Made by a program: the position numbers and the translations under genes. DNA of 51,558 bases from NCBI GenBank assembly GCA_027577595.1, contig JANBRJ010000110.1, forward strand, positions 1 to 51,558. The letters are read 5' to 3'. Each line of letters begins with the position of its first letter. Positions within the stretch are counted from its first letter, which is position 1. The notes below the pieces were generated by a model. It had not been told where the DNA came from. It was given only the letters and a program-made list of their open reading frames with translations, and searched no databases. Below are positions 35,357 through 44,472 of this stretch, piece after piece. Source of the DNA: Coemansia sp. RSA 487. Taxonomy: Eukaryota > Kickxellomycota > Kickxellomycetes > Kickxellales > Kickxellaceae.

Positions 35357-37477
35357 ATGGACCTCATTCGCGTTACAAAGGTCGAGGGAATGCGCCTGGT
35401 GCGCACAAGTGCCGATGAGGACACCGACCGCGAGTACATTGGCACGCTTCATTTGACCACACACCACCTTATTTTCACAGCCCCAGAGCATTTAGAGCTT
35501 TGGCTAGGCTACCCGCTAATTCATTCAGCAGAACTAGTACGGCCGCCCAAACTGTTTCCCAAACAACACCCCTACACACGCGAGGAGCTTGTGCAGTGGG
35601 GGCTCGAGGGATGCATCAACGTGCGGTGCCAGCACTTTTTGTTCTTCACTCTGCGATGCGACGATGTGCGTAAGCTGTATGATGTCTTTGCTACGATGAA
35701 GCAGTTGGCAACAGTGCGGTCGGTCAAGCAGCTGTATGCCTTCGACTATGCACCGCATCCCGAGTTTGATGACCAGGTTGGTAGCCATGGCTTGTATAAT
35801 CCAAAAGAAGAGTTTGCACGCATGGGTGTAGGCAGATCGGAAGAGGTTGGCAAGTTCTGGCGCTTTTCTGACATCAACCGTACGTACCAGCTGTGTCCAA
35901 CGTATCCTCCGCTACTTGTGGTTCCTGCCAAAATTAGCGACACGACGCTGACGTACGCTGCCAAGCATCGCAGCAAATCGCGTCTCCCCGTACTCTGCTA
36001 CTTGCATCCAAACAACGCAAGCATGACGCGGTCCAGCCAGCCGATGGTTGGCTTGAAGCAAGCGCGGTCCGTGCAAGACGAAAAGCTGGTCGAAGCCATA
36101 CTGGCGACATCTGAGCCACAAGGCGTGGCACCGCGCTTTGGCACAGAGCGGAACAATATCATTATTGATGCGCGACCGACAACCAACGCTGTAGTCAACC
36201 GTGCTGTGGGTGCGGGCTCTGAAAACATGGACCACTACAAGCGGTGCCGCAAGGAGTACCTGGGCATCGACAATATTCATGTGATGCGTGATGCACTGAA
36301 CAAAATGGTCGATGCCATGCAGGCTGCCGAGCAGCAATATTCTTCTGGTGCGGAGCGTCCTCGGGGAGTCGTGGCGCGTATCCAGGGCTCAAAGACCAAT
36401 TGGCTGCGACATGTCGAAAACATCATGGTTGGCGTGCGGTCCATCGTCGAGGCAATCGATGCAGGGAATCATGTGCTGGTGCACTGCTCGGACGGGTGGG
36501 ACCGCACGGCGCAGCTGACCAGCCTTGCGCAACTCTGTTTGGATCCGTACTACCGCACAACCAAGGGCTTTGCCGTGCTTATTGAAAAAGAGTGGGTGTC
36601 CTTTGGCCACCAGTTTTCCTTGCGTTGCGGCCATACTGGTCACTCGGACAAATTCAAAGTCAGCCGAGCCAAAACCACCAGCAAAACCAGCAGCGATGAC
36701 AACAATAACAACACTGCTGCTAGTGATGACAATACAAGTACCAGCGGCGAAGGCGACGAGTCCGATATTCTGCAGACCGGCACATCGATGTTTGGGCGGT
36801 TTGCGTCTCGTGCCTTGCGGGGCGTGCAGTCGCGTATATCGTCCGCAATCCAGGCTGCTAGCGACAATCTCGAGGATGAGGAGAACTTGGATCCGTTTGT
36901 TACAGAGTATCCTGAGCTGCAGCCGAACTATGTTCCGCCACCTGTTACAGATCGGTCCCAGGGTGGCAAATCGTCTTCTGGTGGTGGTGGGTTCCGGCTG
37001 GGTCGCGCCAAACACGACCACGAGACAAGCCCAGTATTCCAACAGTTCCTTGACTGTGTGTATCAGATCTGGGTCCAGCATCCGACCATGTTTGAGTTCA
37101 ACGAGGATCTGCTGCTCGACCTGTTCTACCACTTGCATTCGGCTCAGTTTGGCACGTTCATTGGCAACAATATGAAGGAGCGCGATTCATTGGATTTCGT
37201 CCAGAATACAAAAAGTGTGTGGTCGTGGGTGTGGCAGCGTATGTCTAGCGACAGCACTATGTACCGGAACCAGCTGTACATGGGCGGTGCCGACAGCCGA
37301 GAACGAGTGATTGTGCCTGATCCAGGCTATATCCAGTACTGGTCTGCGCTTTTTACATGCCACGACCCTGCATTCAAGCAAACCTCTGAGAAACCACGAC
37401 CCACTTCCGTTGATGCAGTGGCAGGATCCGAAGTGGATGATACCAGCAGCAACAACAATGTCTGGGCATCTTCTTGA
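35357..37477 (+). CDS. Myotubularin-family phosphoinositide 3-phosphatase
   Basis: This encodes 706 residues of a myotubularin-related lipid phosphatase (Ymr1-like), which removes the 3-phosphate from PI3P and PI(3,5)P2 on endosomal membranes. A PH-GRAM domain covers about residues 1-115. The phosphatase core extends from about 150 to 625, with the P-loop HCSDGWDRT at 376-384 carrying the catalytic Cys at 377 and Arg at 383, so activity is expected. EKEWVSFGHQFSLRCGH follows, as in active members. A Ser/Asn-rich, probably disordered insert interrupts the core at about 435-480. The C-terminal 50 residues are low complexity. The start is the first ATG after a T-rich tract, 137 bp after SF3B4 on the same strand. 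Confidence 0.95.
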   Translation: MDLIRVTKVEGMRLVRTSADEDTDREYIGTLHLTTHHLIFTAPEHLELWLGYPLIHSAELVRPPKLFPKQHPYTREELVQWGLEGCINVRCQHFLFFTLRCDDVRKLYDVFATMKQLATVRSVKQLYAFDYAPHPEFDDQVGSHGLYNPKEEFARMGVGRSEEVGKFWRFSDINRTYQLCPTYPPLLVVPAKISDTTLTYAAKHRSKSRLPVLCYLHPNNASMTRSSQPMVGLKQARSVQDEKLVEAILATSEPQGVAPRFGTERNNIIIDARPTTNAVVNRAVGAGSENMDHYKRCRKEYLGIDNIHVMRDALNKMVDAMQAAEQQYSSGAERPRGVVARIQGSKTNWLRHVENIMVGVRSIVEAIDAGNHVLVHCSDGWDRTAQLTSLAQLCLDPYYRTTKGFAVLIEKEWVSFGHQFSLRCGHTGHSDKFKVSRAKTTSKTSSDDNNNNTAASDDNTSTSGEGDESDILQTGTSMFGRFASRALRGVQSRISSAIQAASDNLEDEENLDPFVTEYPELQPNYVPPPVTDRSQGGKSSSGGGGFRLGRAKHDHETSPVFQQFLDCVYQIWVQHPTMFEFNEDLLLDLFYHLHSAQFGTFIGNNMKERDSLDFVQNTKSVWSWVWQRMSSDSTMYRNQLYMGGADSRERVIVPDPGYIQYWSALFTCHDPAFKQTSEKPRPTSVDAVAGSEVDDTSSNNNVWASS

Positions 37478-37679
37478 ATACATGGTCCTTTTGTAGACAA
37501 GCAAGCCCTCGTATTTTTCGTTTGATCCACTGGTTCCATCATGTGATAGTTGGCCATACTTTAATCATACACGCTGTAGTAGAAAACACATATTTATAGA
37601 TAAATACAAATTTAGATGCATTTTCTGCTAATAAACTTGTACTATTTGCAGTTTTTTTATACAAAAGATAGTGGGGGGA

Positions 37680-38588
37680 ATGGATTTCGATGCCAGAACG
37701 TTCACTTTACCCGAGTGCCATTCGGTGCCACGATCGAAATTCGAGAGCAGCAAAGGTGCTATTGCTAACCCAGTATTCAAAAACGTAGGCGGTTGGGACC
37801 ACGCACATAGCCTAAGCGAGTTTACACGGCTTTCCTCGACATTTACAAGACAGGAGGTGCCACACGACCGACGGCTACTGGGACGCATCTTTTATCGAAA
37901 CTGGAATCAGCACAAAAATTCCACATACTTCCGACGACTATACGAGCTTCGACGAGCGCTGCGTATCCTGGAGCAAGTGAAACTGCATGAACTCGTTGAA
38001 TATATCGCACAGGCCTTTTATATCCCAGGTACAGCAAAAAGTGGACGTAAGGTATCTGGCTGGGCGGCGCTTCCGTGCCAGCATTGTATGACGGCATTTG
38101 CTGGGCGTATTGCCCATGTTGCGCGGCTTGTAAGCAAGATACAAGCCATATGCTGTAATGTGTATATTCATTTTACCGCACAAGTTGCGCAAACGCTGTT
38201 TATGCCATTGTCGCTGGTAATCCAAGGGATTTCGTCCCGTTTGCATATGGTGCTCGGTATTTGGCACCAGGACTTGATTGCTTTGTATACAGCGCTCTTG
38301 AGATGGCTGCCTAGTCTTCCGGCATGCCCGGACAGTCTATCCGATAATAGGACTAAAATGATTGCTGCAAAGCTTTTGCATGTCGATAGCTTGACACTGG
38401 AACAGCCGTTGGATGGCGATAGTCGTCGAGCAGCCGCAGTGCTTGAGAAAATGCGAAAAGATGCATCGAGAGAGCTAATAGATAACGATGGCGACTACGC
38501 TATAATGGAGATAGAACCAGCAATGGAGAAAAAGAACAAGAAGCGTGCTAGGCAGCGAGTACTCGATATTTACGGCGATGGCTTGTAG
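37680..38588 (+). CDS. NEPRO/Rmp1-like protein (RNase MRP subunit family)
   Basis: This encodes 302 residues, starting at ATG 37680 (MDFDARTFTLPE). The segment RRLLGRIFYRNWNQHKNSTYFRRLYELRRALR, spanning about residues 63-94, matches the N-terminal domain of NEPRO (nucleolus and neural progenitor protein) and the related yeast Rmp1, a subunit specific to RNase MRP, which processes pre-rRNA. The middle part is helical and hydrophobic. The C-terminal 40 residues are charged, with KKKNKKRAR as a likely nuclear or nucleolar signal. The family call rests on the RNxNQH-type motif and overall length and is from memory. The gene overlaps nothing and is convergent with the pseudouridine synthase gene. 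Confidence 0.7.
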   Translation: MDFDARTFTLPECHSVPRSKFESSKGAIANPVFKNVGGWDHAHSLSEFTRLSSTFTRQEVPHDRRLLGRIFYRNWNQHKNSTYFRRLYELRRALRILEQVKLHELVEYIAQAFYIPGTAKSGRKVSGWAALPCQHCMTAFAGRIAHVARLVSKIQAICCNVYIHFTAQVAQTLFMPLSLVIQGISSRLHMVLGIWHQDLIALYTALLRWLPSLPACPDSLSDNRTKMIAAKLLHVDSLTLEQPLDGDSRRAAAVLEKMRKDASRELIDNDGDYAIMEIEPAMEKKNKKRARQRVLDIYGDGL

Positions 38589-38603
38589 CCCCTTGGTTCT
38601 TGG

Positions 38604-39620
38604 TTAATTCGTTTTCTTGCTATTGGAAAATGAAATGTTTAGCTGTTTGAACACGCCAGACCAGAATCTCGGAAACGGCGCCTTGACCGAAATGTCGGGT
38701 GGTATAGATAGCCGGTAGAGATGGAGAAACATATTACTGTTTGTCTGCCGCTTGATATTATCCTTTGGTTCGTTGTATTTTATGTCTCCAAGCACGGGAC
38801 AGCCGAGAACCTGTGCACAGTGTACTCTGATCTGGTGCTTTCTTCCGGTAAGGATGTTCAGACTGACGATTGCGACATCTTGCATATCGAATTTGCCCGT
38901 TGCAAGTGTCTTGTATTTTGTAATGGCCGACTTTGCTGGCTTTATCTCTGAAGATACGTCTGTGACGGCTATAGTTTTCGTGCCAGTGTTTACAAGCGGT
39001 GCGGTTATTGTGCCTTGCAGCACCTTTGGGATGCCTTTAATAACGGCAATATACTCCTTTTCTACTGTGCGGTCGCTGAATGCCCTTGCCAGTGTGCTGG
39101 CAGTTATCCGTGTTTTAGCGACGGCCAGAGCGCCAGTGGTCTCGCGGTCCAGTCTGTGTACCAACCGGTACCCTGCTTCCTCGCTATTGTCGATCTTTGC
39201 AAGAAGCATGTCTATGGAGTACTTGATTTTGCTTCCGCCTTGACATGCAAGGCCGGGCGGCTTATTGAACACGACAAACGATTTGGTCTCGTAAAGAATT
39301 GGCAGTAGCTTTGACACAAATTTCAAAGTCGTTTCTTTGTCTGTTTTGGAGCCACCACTGCTGCTGGTATTTGGCCGATTAGACGATGCTATTGTCACCA
39401 GCTCGGTTGGAATCTGAAGCCGCATCCCTGGATAAACGCGGTCTGGACCGTTTATGCGCTTGATTTTGCCATCGTTGTCTACCTGCGCAATGGCTCGCTT
39501 GCGCAGTAACTTGAACAATAGGTTTGGCGGAATTCCAATCCTATTGGCGACAAAGCGATCTACACGCAGCCCATCTGCATGGAGCGGAACAGTAACAATT
39601 TTCTTTACAGGCTGTTTCAT
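38604..39620 (-). CDS. RluA-family pseudouridine synthase
   Basis: This encodes 338 residues. An S4-like RNA-binding domain occupies roughly residues 12-75 (DRFVANRIGIPPNLLFKLLRK), followed by the RluA catalytic domain. The motif HRLDRETTG holds the catalytic Asp at position 158. FNKPPGLACQGG and GRKHQIRVHCAQVLGCPVLGD are further family hallmarks. Such enzymes isomerise specific uridines of rRNA or tRNA. The short, basic N-terminus (MKQPVKKIVTVP) and bacterial-like RluC/RPUSD4 architecture suggest mitochondrial rRNA or mRNA as substrate, which is an inference. A TATATATAT tract ends 6 bases before the ATG. Confidence 0.92.
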   Translation of the reverse strand: MKQPVKKIVTVPLHADGLRVDRFVANRIGIPPNLLFKLLRKRAIAQVDNDGKIKRINGPDRVYPGMRLQIPTELVTIASSNRPNTSSSGGSKTDKETTLKFVSKLLPILYETKSFVVFNKPPGLACQGGSKIKYSIDMLLAKIDNSEEAGYRLVHRLDRETTGALAVAKTRITASTLARAFSDRTVEKEYIAVIKGIPKVLQGTITAPLVNTGTKTIAVTDVSSEIKPAKSAITKYKTLATGKFDMQDVAIVSLNILTGRKHQIRVHCAQVLGCPVLGDIKYNEPKDNIKRQTNSNMFLHLYRLSIPPDISVKAPFPRFWSGVFKQLNISFSNSKKTN

Positions 39621-39798
39621 GTTTGAATATATATAGAGGTTTCATTAAAAAGTTGTTTAGTGTACTCATTTTATTTAATTTTTTTCCAACACAATTTGCC
39701 TTTTCAATGTGCAACAAACAGATGGGTCTTTTATATTTTTATGGGAAATACAGAAAAATGATGAAACGGAAAGAAATAGTAGCAGAGGCATTTGCTTG

Positions 39799-40065
39799 TT
39801 AATGGCGTTGATAAGCTTCCATACGAGCATTTGACCTTGCTTTGCCCCCCTTGTCCTTGCAGCACGTTTGGCTGGCAATTGCACCAATAATAATGATGCC
39901 TACAACACTGCAAATAGCAATAATAATATACATCGTTGTCTTGTTCATTCCACCATCTCTCTTGACCAGGGCATCGCCTTCCTTGACAGCAGCAGGAAGT
40001 GCATGTGCTATGCTTGCAAACATAAGCAGCATAATAGCAGTGAAAGAAGTAGTAGTGAGTGACAT
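39799..40065 (-). CDS. Small secretory-pathway membrane protein
   Basis: This encodes 88 residues. A signal peptide is evident (MSLTTTSFTAIMLLMFASIA, likely cut after HALPA). A short lumenal part contains VKRDGG, a possible Kex2-type dibasic site. A second hydrophobic helix (YIIIAICSVVGIIIIGAIAS) is followed by TCCKDKGG and a basic tail, with two cysteines placed for palmitoylation. The predicted product is a tiny type I membrane protein. No family was recognised. AT-rich 5' and 3' flanks of normal intergenic type support a real, separate gene. Confidence 0.65.
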   Translation of the reverse strand: MSLTTTSFTAIMLLMFASIAHALPAAVKEGDALVKRDGGMNKTTMYIIIAICSVVGIIIIGAIASQTCCKDKGGKARSNARMEAYQRH

Positions 40066-40469
40066 GTGTTTTGATATGTATACAGTAGTATTGCAAAAGA
40101 GATAAAAATATGGATGAAAGTGAAAGAAAGAGAACCTCCTCCCAGGGAATAATTTTTCTTTTGGTTCAAGACAAATTTATACAAGTTATCCTCTTCTTTT
40201 TTGCATTTTTTTGCTGGCAATACAATGTATGAGGTTTCTTTATATAAAGCAGACATTAACTTTATGAAATAGTCATATGTGCAAACATGGATTAGGAAAT
40301 CTGATCTTTTGAATAACAGGCGCCACTTTTAGCTTTTCTATTGCTGTTTATTGAAGGAGCGTGTGAATATGTGGATATCGTGGGTCATTTGGTTTTCTGT
40401 CTCTGTGTTTTTATTATCAGCACGTTTGCAAAAGAAAAAATAGAATCGGATTATTTGCTCGATATAGCC

Positions 40470-41588
40470 ATGTCATCTACAAAGGAAGCTTTATTTATAA
40501 ACGAGGAGATGCTTTCCAAGCTGCCTGGTGTTGGCGACGAAGAGGTGTCAGTTGAGGAAAGGGAGATGGCCAAGCAAGTAGGTCGTGCCTTTTTCTCTAG
40601 CTTGGGTACCAAGCCAAACGGCGAGTATACACACGATGCTGACGAGATTTGTATTCCCGAATCAGTTGGCAGATATCGTATTTTCAGTCACAAGATGTCG
40701 CCGAACCAGCCTTTGTACAGGGTTGACGACAGCCCCGAGATTGAGCGTAAACTAGACTGTCTGTACAATGGTGAGGATTTGGAGTACAGTATGGTTGTCG
40801 CAAGCGCCGCGTCTGTGGGAGCTGGGCTGAACGAGACTGCTGTTGCAGACAAGCCAATGACGGAAAGTGAGCGAATCGTCTTTTTCTTATGCGGCGGCGG
40901 CTTTGCAAGCAGCGACACACCGCTCAGCAAGTGGTACTACCTGCGTCTGTCAAAGGAGCTTGGGATGCGTCTTTTTGTATCCCGATACAATGCCATTCCA
41001 GACCATGTATTTCCCAGGGCGCTCCACGACGTGTACTCATCGTACAACCATTTGCTGGAGCATTCTGGGTTCAAGTCTAAGAACATTGTTTTCGTTGCCA
41101 ACAGCGCGGGCTGCAACTTGGCGCTCGGTGCCATGCAGCTGGCACTTATGCACGGCCGTCCAATGCCCGCTGGATGTGTGCTTGTCTCGCCTCTCCTTGA
41201 CCTGACTATGGCTCAGGACAGCTGGAGGCGCAACCAAGACCACTGCGTGCTGCCGCTGGTTCCTTTAGCTGAGGGCCACTGCTTATCTCGTGTCTACTTT
41301 GGCCCGACTGCTGCGGCGGGTACGGATGCCTTTGTCAAGCAGCTTCGCCACCCATTGCTATCACCGCTGTTCTGCGATGCAGCAGGCTTCCCTCCAATGC
41401 AAGTCCAGGTTGGCGGAGACGAGGTGCTTCTAGACGAGGCAAAGGATTTTGTGCGGCGTGCAAACAAGTCAAATGTACTTGCAGAGCTAGTTGTCTATCC
41501 ACAGCAAAACCACTACACGCTTTTGCGCGGCAGGTCGCAGCTGGACAAGGTGTATGGAAACACCAAGAGGTTCATAGACAGTCTCTAA
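40470..41588 (+). CDS. Alpha/beta hydrolase (hormone-sensitive-lipase-like esterase)
   Basis: This encodes 372 residues from ATG 40470 (MSSTKEALFINEEM); no in-frame ATG exists upstream. The fold is alpha/beta hydrolase-3. The nucleophile lies in VANSAGC (S212), the acid in GGDEVLLDEA (D317) and the base in QQNHYTLL (H348). The oxyanion-hole motif, normally HGGG, reads CGGG at residues 141-144, with LCGGGFASSD around it. The N-terminal 130 residues are less conserved and include a loop rich in Ala, Val and Gly. A carboxylesterase or lipid/steryl esterase role is likely. Loss of the HGGG His is seen in some members and does not by itself abolish activity. Confidence 0.85.
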   Translation: MSSTKEALFINEEMLSKLPGVGDEEVSVEEREMAKQVGRAFFSSLGTKPNGEYTHDADEICIPESVGRYRIFSHKMSPNQPLYRVDDSPEIERKLDCLYNGEDLEYSMVVASAASVGAGLNETAVADKPMTESERIVFFLCGGGFASSDTPLSKWYYLRLSKELGMRLFVSRYNAIPDHVFPRALHDVYSSYNHLLEHSGFKSKNIVFVANSAGCNLALGAMQLALMHGRPMPAGCVLVSPLLDLTMAQDSWRRNQDHCVLPLVPLAEGHCLSRVYFGPTAAAGTDAFVKQLRHPLLSPLFCDAAGFPPMQVQVGGDEVLLDEAKDFVRRANKSNVLAELVVYPQQNHYTLLRGRSQLDKVYGNTKRFIDSL

Positions 41589-41625
41589 TTTTCAGTTTAC
41601 TTTAGTTTTATTTACTAGTTCAAAA

Positions 41626-42144
41626 TCAGGAGTCTTCCTTATGTTCGTTGCTACCAGTGCTGCTGTCGCTGCCTAGAGTGTTGGCCAAATGCTGGCGGAT
41701 CGTGGCAAGCGGGTTTGCCTGGAACGCTGGATGGAGCAAGACCTGGCCAAAACGCTTCTCCTCCTTGATAGCAGCGTTATTTCTGGCTTTCCTCGACTTT
41801 GGTACGCCACCGTTGTTATTTTTTCTCGTTGAGCCTTCCTTCTTTTCGTCCAGAGACAGCAATCCCTTTGCCAGCACTTGTGCCTGGATATCGCGCAACG
41901 ATTCTTGCATATTGCCAAGCCCCCGAATCAGCGCGCTCTTACTTGTCGCCCGACCTTCTTGCCGCTGCCGTTCCTTCTTTGCTCCCTGCGCTGCATCGAT
42001 TTTTTCCATCCATTTTTTGTGTCGCTCTATACGCTTGGTCTTTTTGGTTCGTGTCTCGGGCTCATCTTGCTGCTCTAAAAGAACTGGTGCAGACGAAATG
42101 TCGCTCTTGTGGAATTTTGTACGCTGGCGAGTAACGCGGGGCAT
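41626..42144 (-). CDS. Ribosome biogenesis protein SLX9-like
   Basis: This encodes 172 residues from MPRVTRQRTKFHK (ATG complementary to 42142-42144). The basic N-terminus, the helical KKTKRIERHKKWMEKIDAAQ segment and the C-terminal KEEKRFGQVLLHPAFQANPLATIRQHLANTL match the SLX9/FAM207A family, which takes part in 18S rRNA maturation and 40S export. The length fits. The open frame extends upstream through a TA repeat and is not likely coding there. The TA tract (42146-42164) touches the start codon. Confidence 0.8.
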   Translation of the reverse strand: MPRVTRQRTKFHKSDISSAPVLLEQQDEPETRTKKTKRIERHKKWMEKIDAAQGAKKERQRQEGRATSKSALIRGLGNMQESLRDIQAQVLAKGLLSLDEKKEGSTRKNNNGGVPKSRKARNNAAIKEEKRFGQVLLHPAFQANPLATIRQHLANTLGSDSSTGSNEHKEDS

Positions 42145-42273
42145 TTTATATATATATATATATACTAAAACAAAAAGAAATGATTGTACTTTGAGCAATT
42201 GAAAGAAAATTAAAGAAAAAAGATGAAAAGAAGGGCATAAAAAAAAGCAAAATATACGTGTGATCTGATTTGA

Positions 42274-42903
42274 TCACTCATCGTCGTTTGCCTTTAATTC
42301 CTTCACTAAGCGCAAAGCCTCGCTTACTGACCGGCCAACAGGCATATCGTTAACTAGCGAGATGCGCACGCGGCGGGATTTGTCGATTATAAATAAACCG
42401 CGGAATGCTTGGCCGGTTTCCTCGCACAGCACGTTGTAGCTACGCGAGATGCTTCGCGTGCGGTCCGAAATCATCGGCACGCATAGGTCGCCAACACCGC
42501 CGTCCCTGCGTGTCTGGAGCCGCCAGTTATAGTGCACATATTCGCTGTCTGTTGAGCAAACAACAATGTCGCAGTCCAGTGCAGCGAACTGCGCAACCGA
42601 ATCGTTGAAGCTTGTTATTTCTGTAGGACACACAAAGGTGAAGTCTGCTGGGTAGAATAAGATTACGAGGTATCGGTCCTTGTAGTCCTCGAGTGACACG
42701 TTTGTTATTTCGCCACTGGGCATCACTGCGGGTGCGCAAAAAGGCGGGGCAGCGCTACCAACAAAGTGGTTACTGCTTCCTCCGCTCATGTACTCGGTGT
42801 GTTGGCTGGCTCTTGCAGTGATCTTTAACCTTTTGGCAAGTGCCTTTACAACCAAACTGTCATCCGGCGTCTTACGCTTTACTGTCACTGTATCGACGTC
42901 CAT
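42274..42903 (-). CDS. Peroxiredoxin lacking the resolving cysteine
   Basis: This encodes 209 residues of a typical-2-Cys-like (Prx1/AhpC) peroxiredoxin. The peroxidatic site FYPADFTFVCPTEI is intact, with the Cys at residue 92. FRGLFIID and VGRSVSEALRLVKE follow. The chain ends at KELKANDDE, just where other 2-Cys enzymes continue into the GEVCPA segment with the resolving Cys, so that Cys is absent. GGLG is altered to GGVG. The N-terminal 50 residues are an extension containing KRKTPDD and KALAKRLKIT, possibly a nuclear signal. The start is set at MDVDTVTV (42903), with an A-rich context and TTTATAAAG before it. It may work with a one-Cys mechanism or be a sensor. Confidence 0.85.
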   Translation of the reverse strand: MDVDTVTVKRKTPDDSLVVKALAKRLKITARASQHTEYMSGGSSNHFVGSAAPPFCAPAVMPSGEITNVSLEDYKDRYLVILFYPADFTFVCPTEITSFNDSVAQFAALDCDIVVCSTDSEYVHYNWRLQTRRDGGVGDLCVPMISDRTRSISRSYNVLCEETGQAFRGLFIIDKSRRVRISLVNDMPVGRSVSEALRLVKELKANDDE

Positions 42904-43231
42904 CTTTATAAAACAAAACAAGAGATATCTGGAGCCTTTAGTTGTGAGATGGGAGAAGAAGAAAGAAAACGAGCCTAGCGTAAACAGGCCTCCTCCTTCG
43001 CAACAGAGCCTTGCAAGAAAATGTGGTGACATTATCTAGTAGATTAATCAGTAGAGGATCAGCGCCTTTATAATCAAGATCGAAAGAATGACACGTTTGA
43101 AGTAACATTTACGCAGTAATATCAAAATAGAAAAGCCAGCAAGAGCTTCAAGAAACAGAATATACGAGGAATGTTTTATCAGGCATTTCTTGGCTATATC
43201 AAGCTATATTCTAATAATAATAGTTATTATA

Positions 43232-44401
43232 ATGTCTATTCCGCGTTTGGCGCCGAAATACAAGCGTCTGCTGCTGAGGCATTTACCAGTGCTTTTGGCA
43301 GGTGTTTTTGCCGGATACATTGTCGGGTGCAACAAGCCGTTGATAGAACAGGGGCTGATGCTGAATAAGCAGCGGCATTGGGGCATCAGAGCATCCGAAT
43401 ACGAAGCGTTTGCGGCAGATGATGATAAAGTGGAGACTTCTCGTGTTTACAAGCCAACCCCCGTCAACGCCGCGCTCGTAGCGCTTGTGCGCAACAGCGA
43501 CCTACATGGGATGCGCATGGCTATTCGACAAATCGAGGACCGCTTCAACTCAAAGCACAACTACCCGTATATTTTTGTCAATGATGTAGAGTTCACGGAG
43601 GAATTCAAAAGGGGCGTCCAGGACTTGACAAAGGCTAACGTCAGCTTTGGAATCCTTGACCACGACAGCTGGAAAGTGCCGGAGTGGATAGACCCTGCTG
43701 CTTACGCGCATGTCAAGCAAACAGCACGCTATCCGCATGGCGAAAAGGACAGCTACAGGAAAATGTGCCGGTTTCAATCGGGCTACCTGCACAAACACCC
43801 ATTGCTTGCCAGCCTGGATTACTACTGGCGCATCGAGCCCGACGTCGAATATTTCTGCGACATCGAGTATGATCCATTCGTGCATATGAAGCAGAACGGG
43901 TACAAGTACGGGTGGAATATAGCGATGACTGAGTTTATGGAGACTGTTCCAAGCCTGTGGAACGTCACTAAGCAGTTTATCCACGACCACCGTGACACTG
44001 TGGCCCCTGGGAATATGCTTGAGTGGCTGGCTGATGCGCAGGGTAGTTACAATGGGTGCCACTTTTGGTCCAACTTTGAGATTGTCGATCTGACGTTCTA
44101 CAGGAGCCGCGAGTACCAAATGTTCTTTGACTATCTGGACCATGCGGGTGGATTCTTTTACGAGCGCTGGGGCGATGCGCCGGTGCATTCGATAGCAGCG
44201 TCGCTGTTCCTCAATGCGTCGCAGATCCACTACTTTGACGACATCGGCTACTACCACCCGAGCGTCATCAGCTGCCCCAAGGGCTCACAGGCGCAAGGCA
44301 AATGCGTGTGCGACTCTACAAAGTCATTTGTCCAGGACGGGTACTGCACAGTGCGGTACAAGAAGGTCCGGCAGCTAGTTTTAGATGCGCAAAGTGCGTA
44401 G
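43232..44401 (+). CDS. GT15 alpha-1,2-mannosyltransferase (Kre2/Mnt1/Ktr family)
   Basis: This encodes 389 residues of a Golgi type II membrane mannosyltransferase that extends O- and N-linked mannose chains using GDP-mannose. The cytosolic tail MSIPRLAPKYKRLLLRHL is followed by one membrane helix (about 18-36). The catalytic domain starts near 70 (PVNAALVALVRNSDLHGM). Diagnostic stretches are YPYIFVNDVEFTEEFK, YYWRIEPDVEYFCDIEYDPF, GYKYGWNI and the CHFWSNFEI segment with the conserved Glu. Several Cys near the C-terminus (SCPKG...CVCD...YCTVRY) are also typical. ATG 43232 follows an AATAATAATAG leader; a frame further upstream has no ATG. Confidence 0.94.
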   Translation: MSIPRLAPKYKRLLLRHLPVLLAGVFAGYIVGCNKPLIEQGLMLNKQRHWGIRASEYEAFAADDDKVETSRVYKPTPVNAALVALVRNSDLHGMRMAIRQIEDRFNSKHNYPYIFVNDVEFTEEFKRGVQDLTKANVSFGILDHDSWKVPEWIDPAAYAHVKQTARYPHGEKDSYRKMCRFQSGYLHKHPLLASLDYYWRIEPDVEYFCDIEYDPFVHMKQNGYKYGWNIAMTEFMETVPSLWNVTKQFIHDHRDTVAPGNMLEWLADAQGSYNGCHFWSNFEIVDLTFYRSREYQMFFDYLDHAGGFFYERWGDAPVHSIAASLFLNASQIHYFDDIGYYHPSVISCPKGSQAQGKCVCDSTKSFVQDGYCTVRYKKVRQLVLDAQSA

Positions 44402-44472
44402 TTTCAAGCTAGCATTTCAAAGGAAAGAATAAAAGAAAATGTTTCTATATCAGAGTTATTTGCCTTTCTGTT

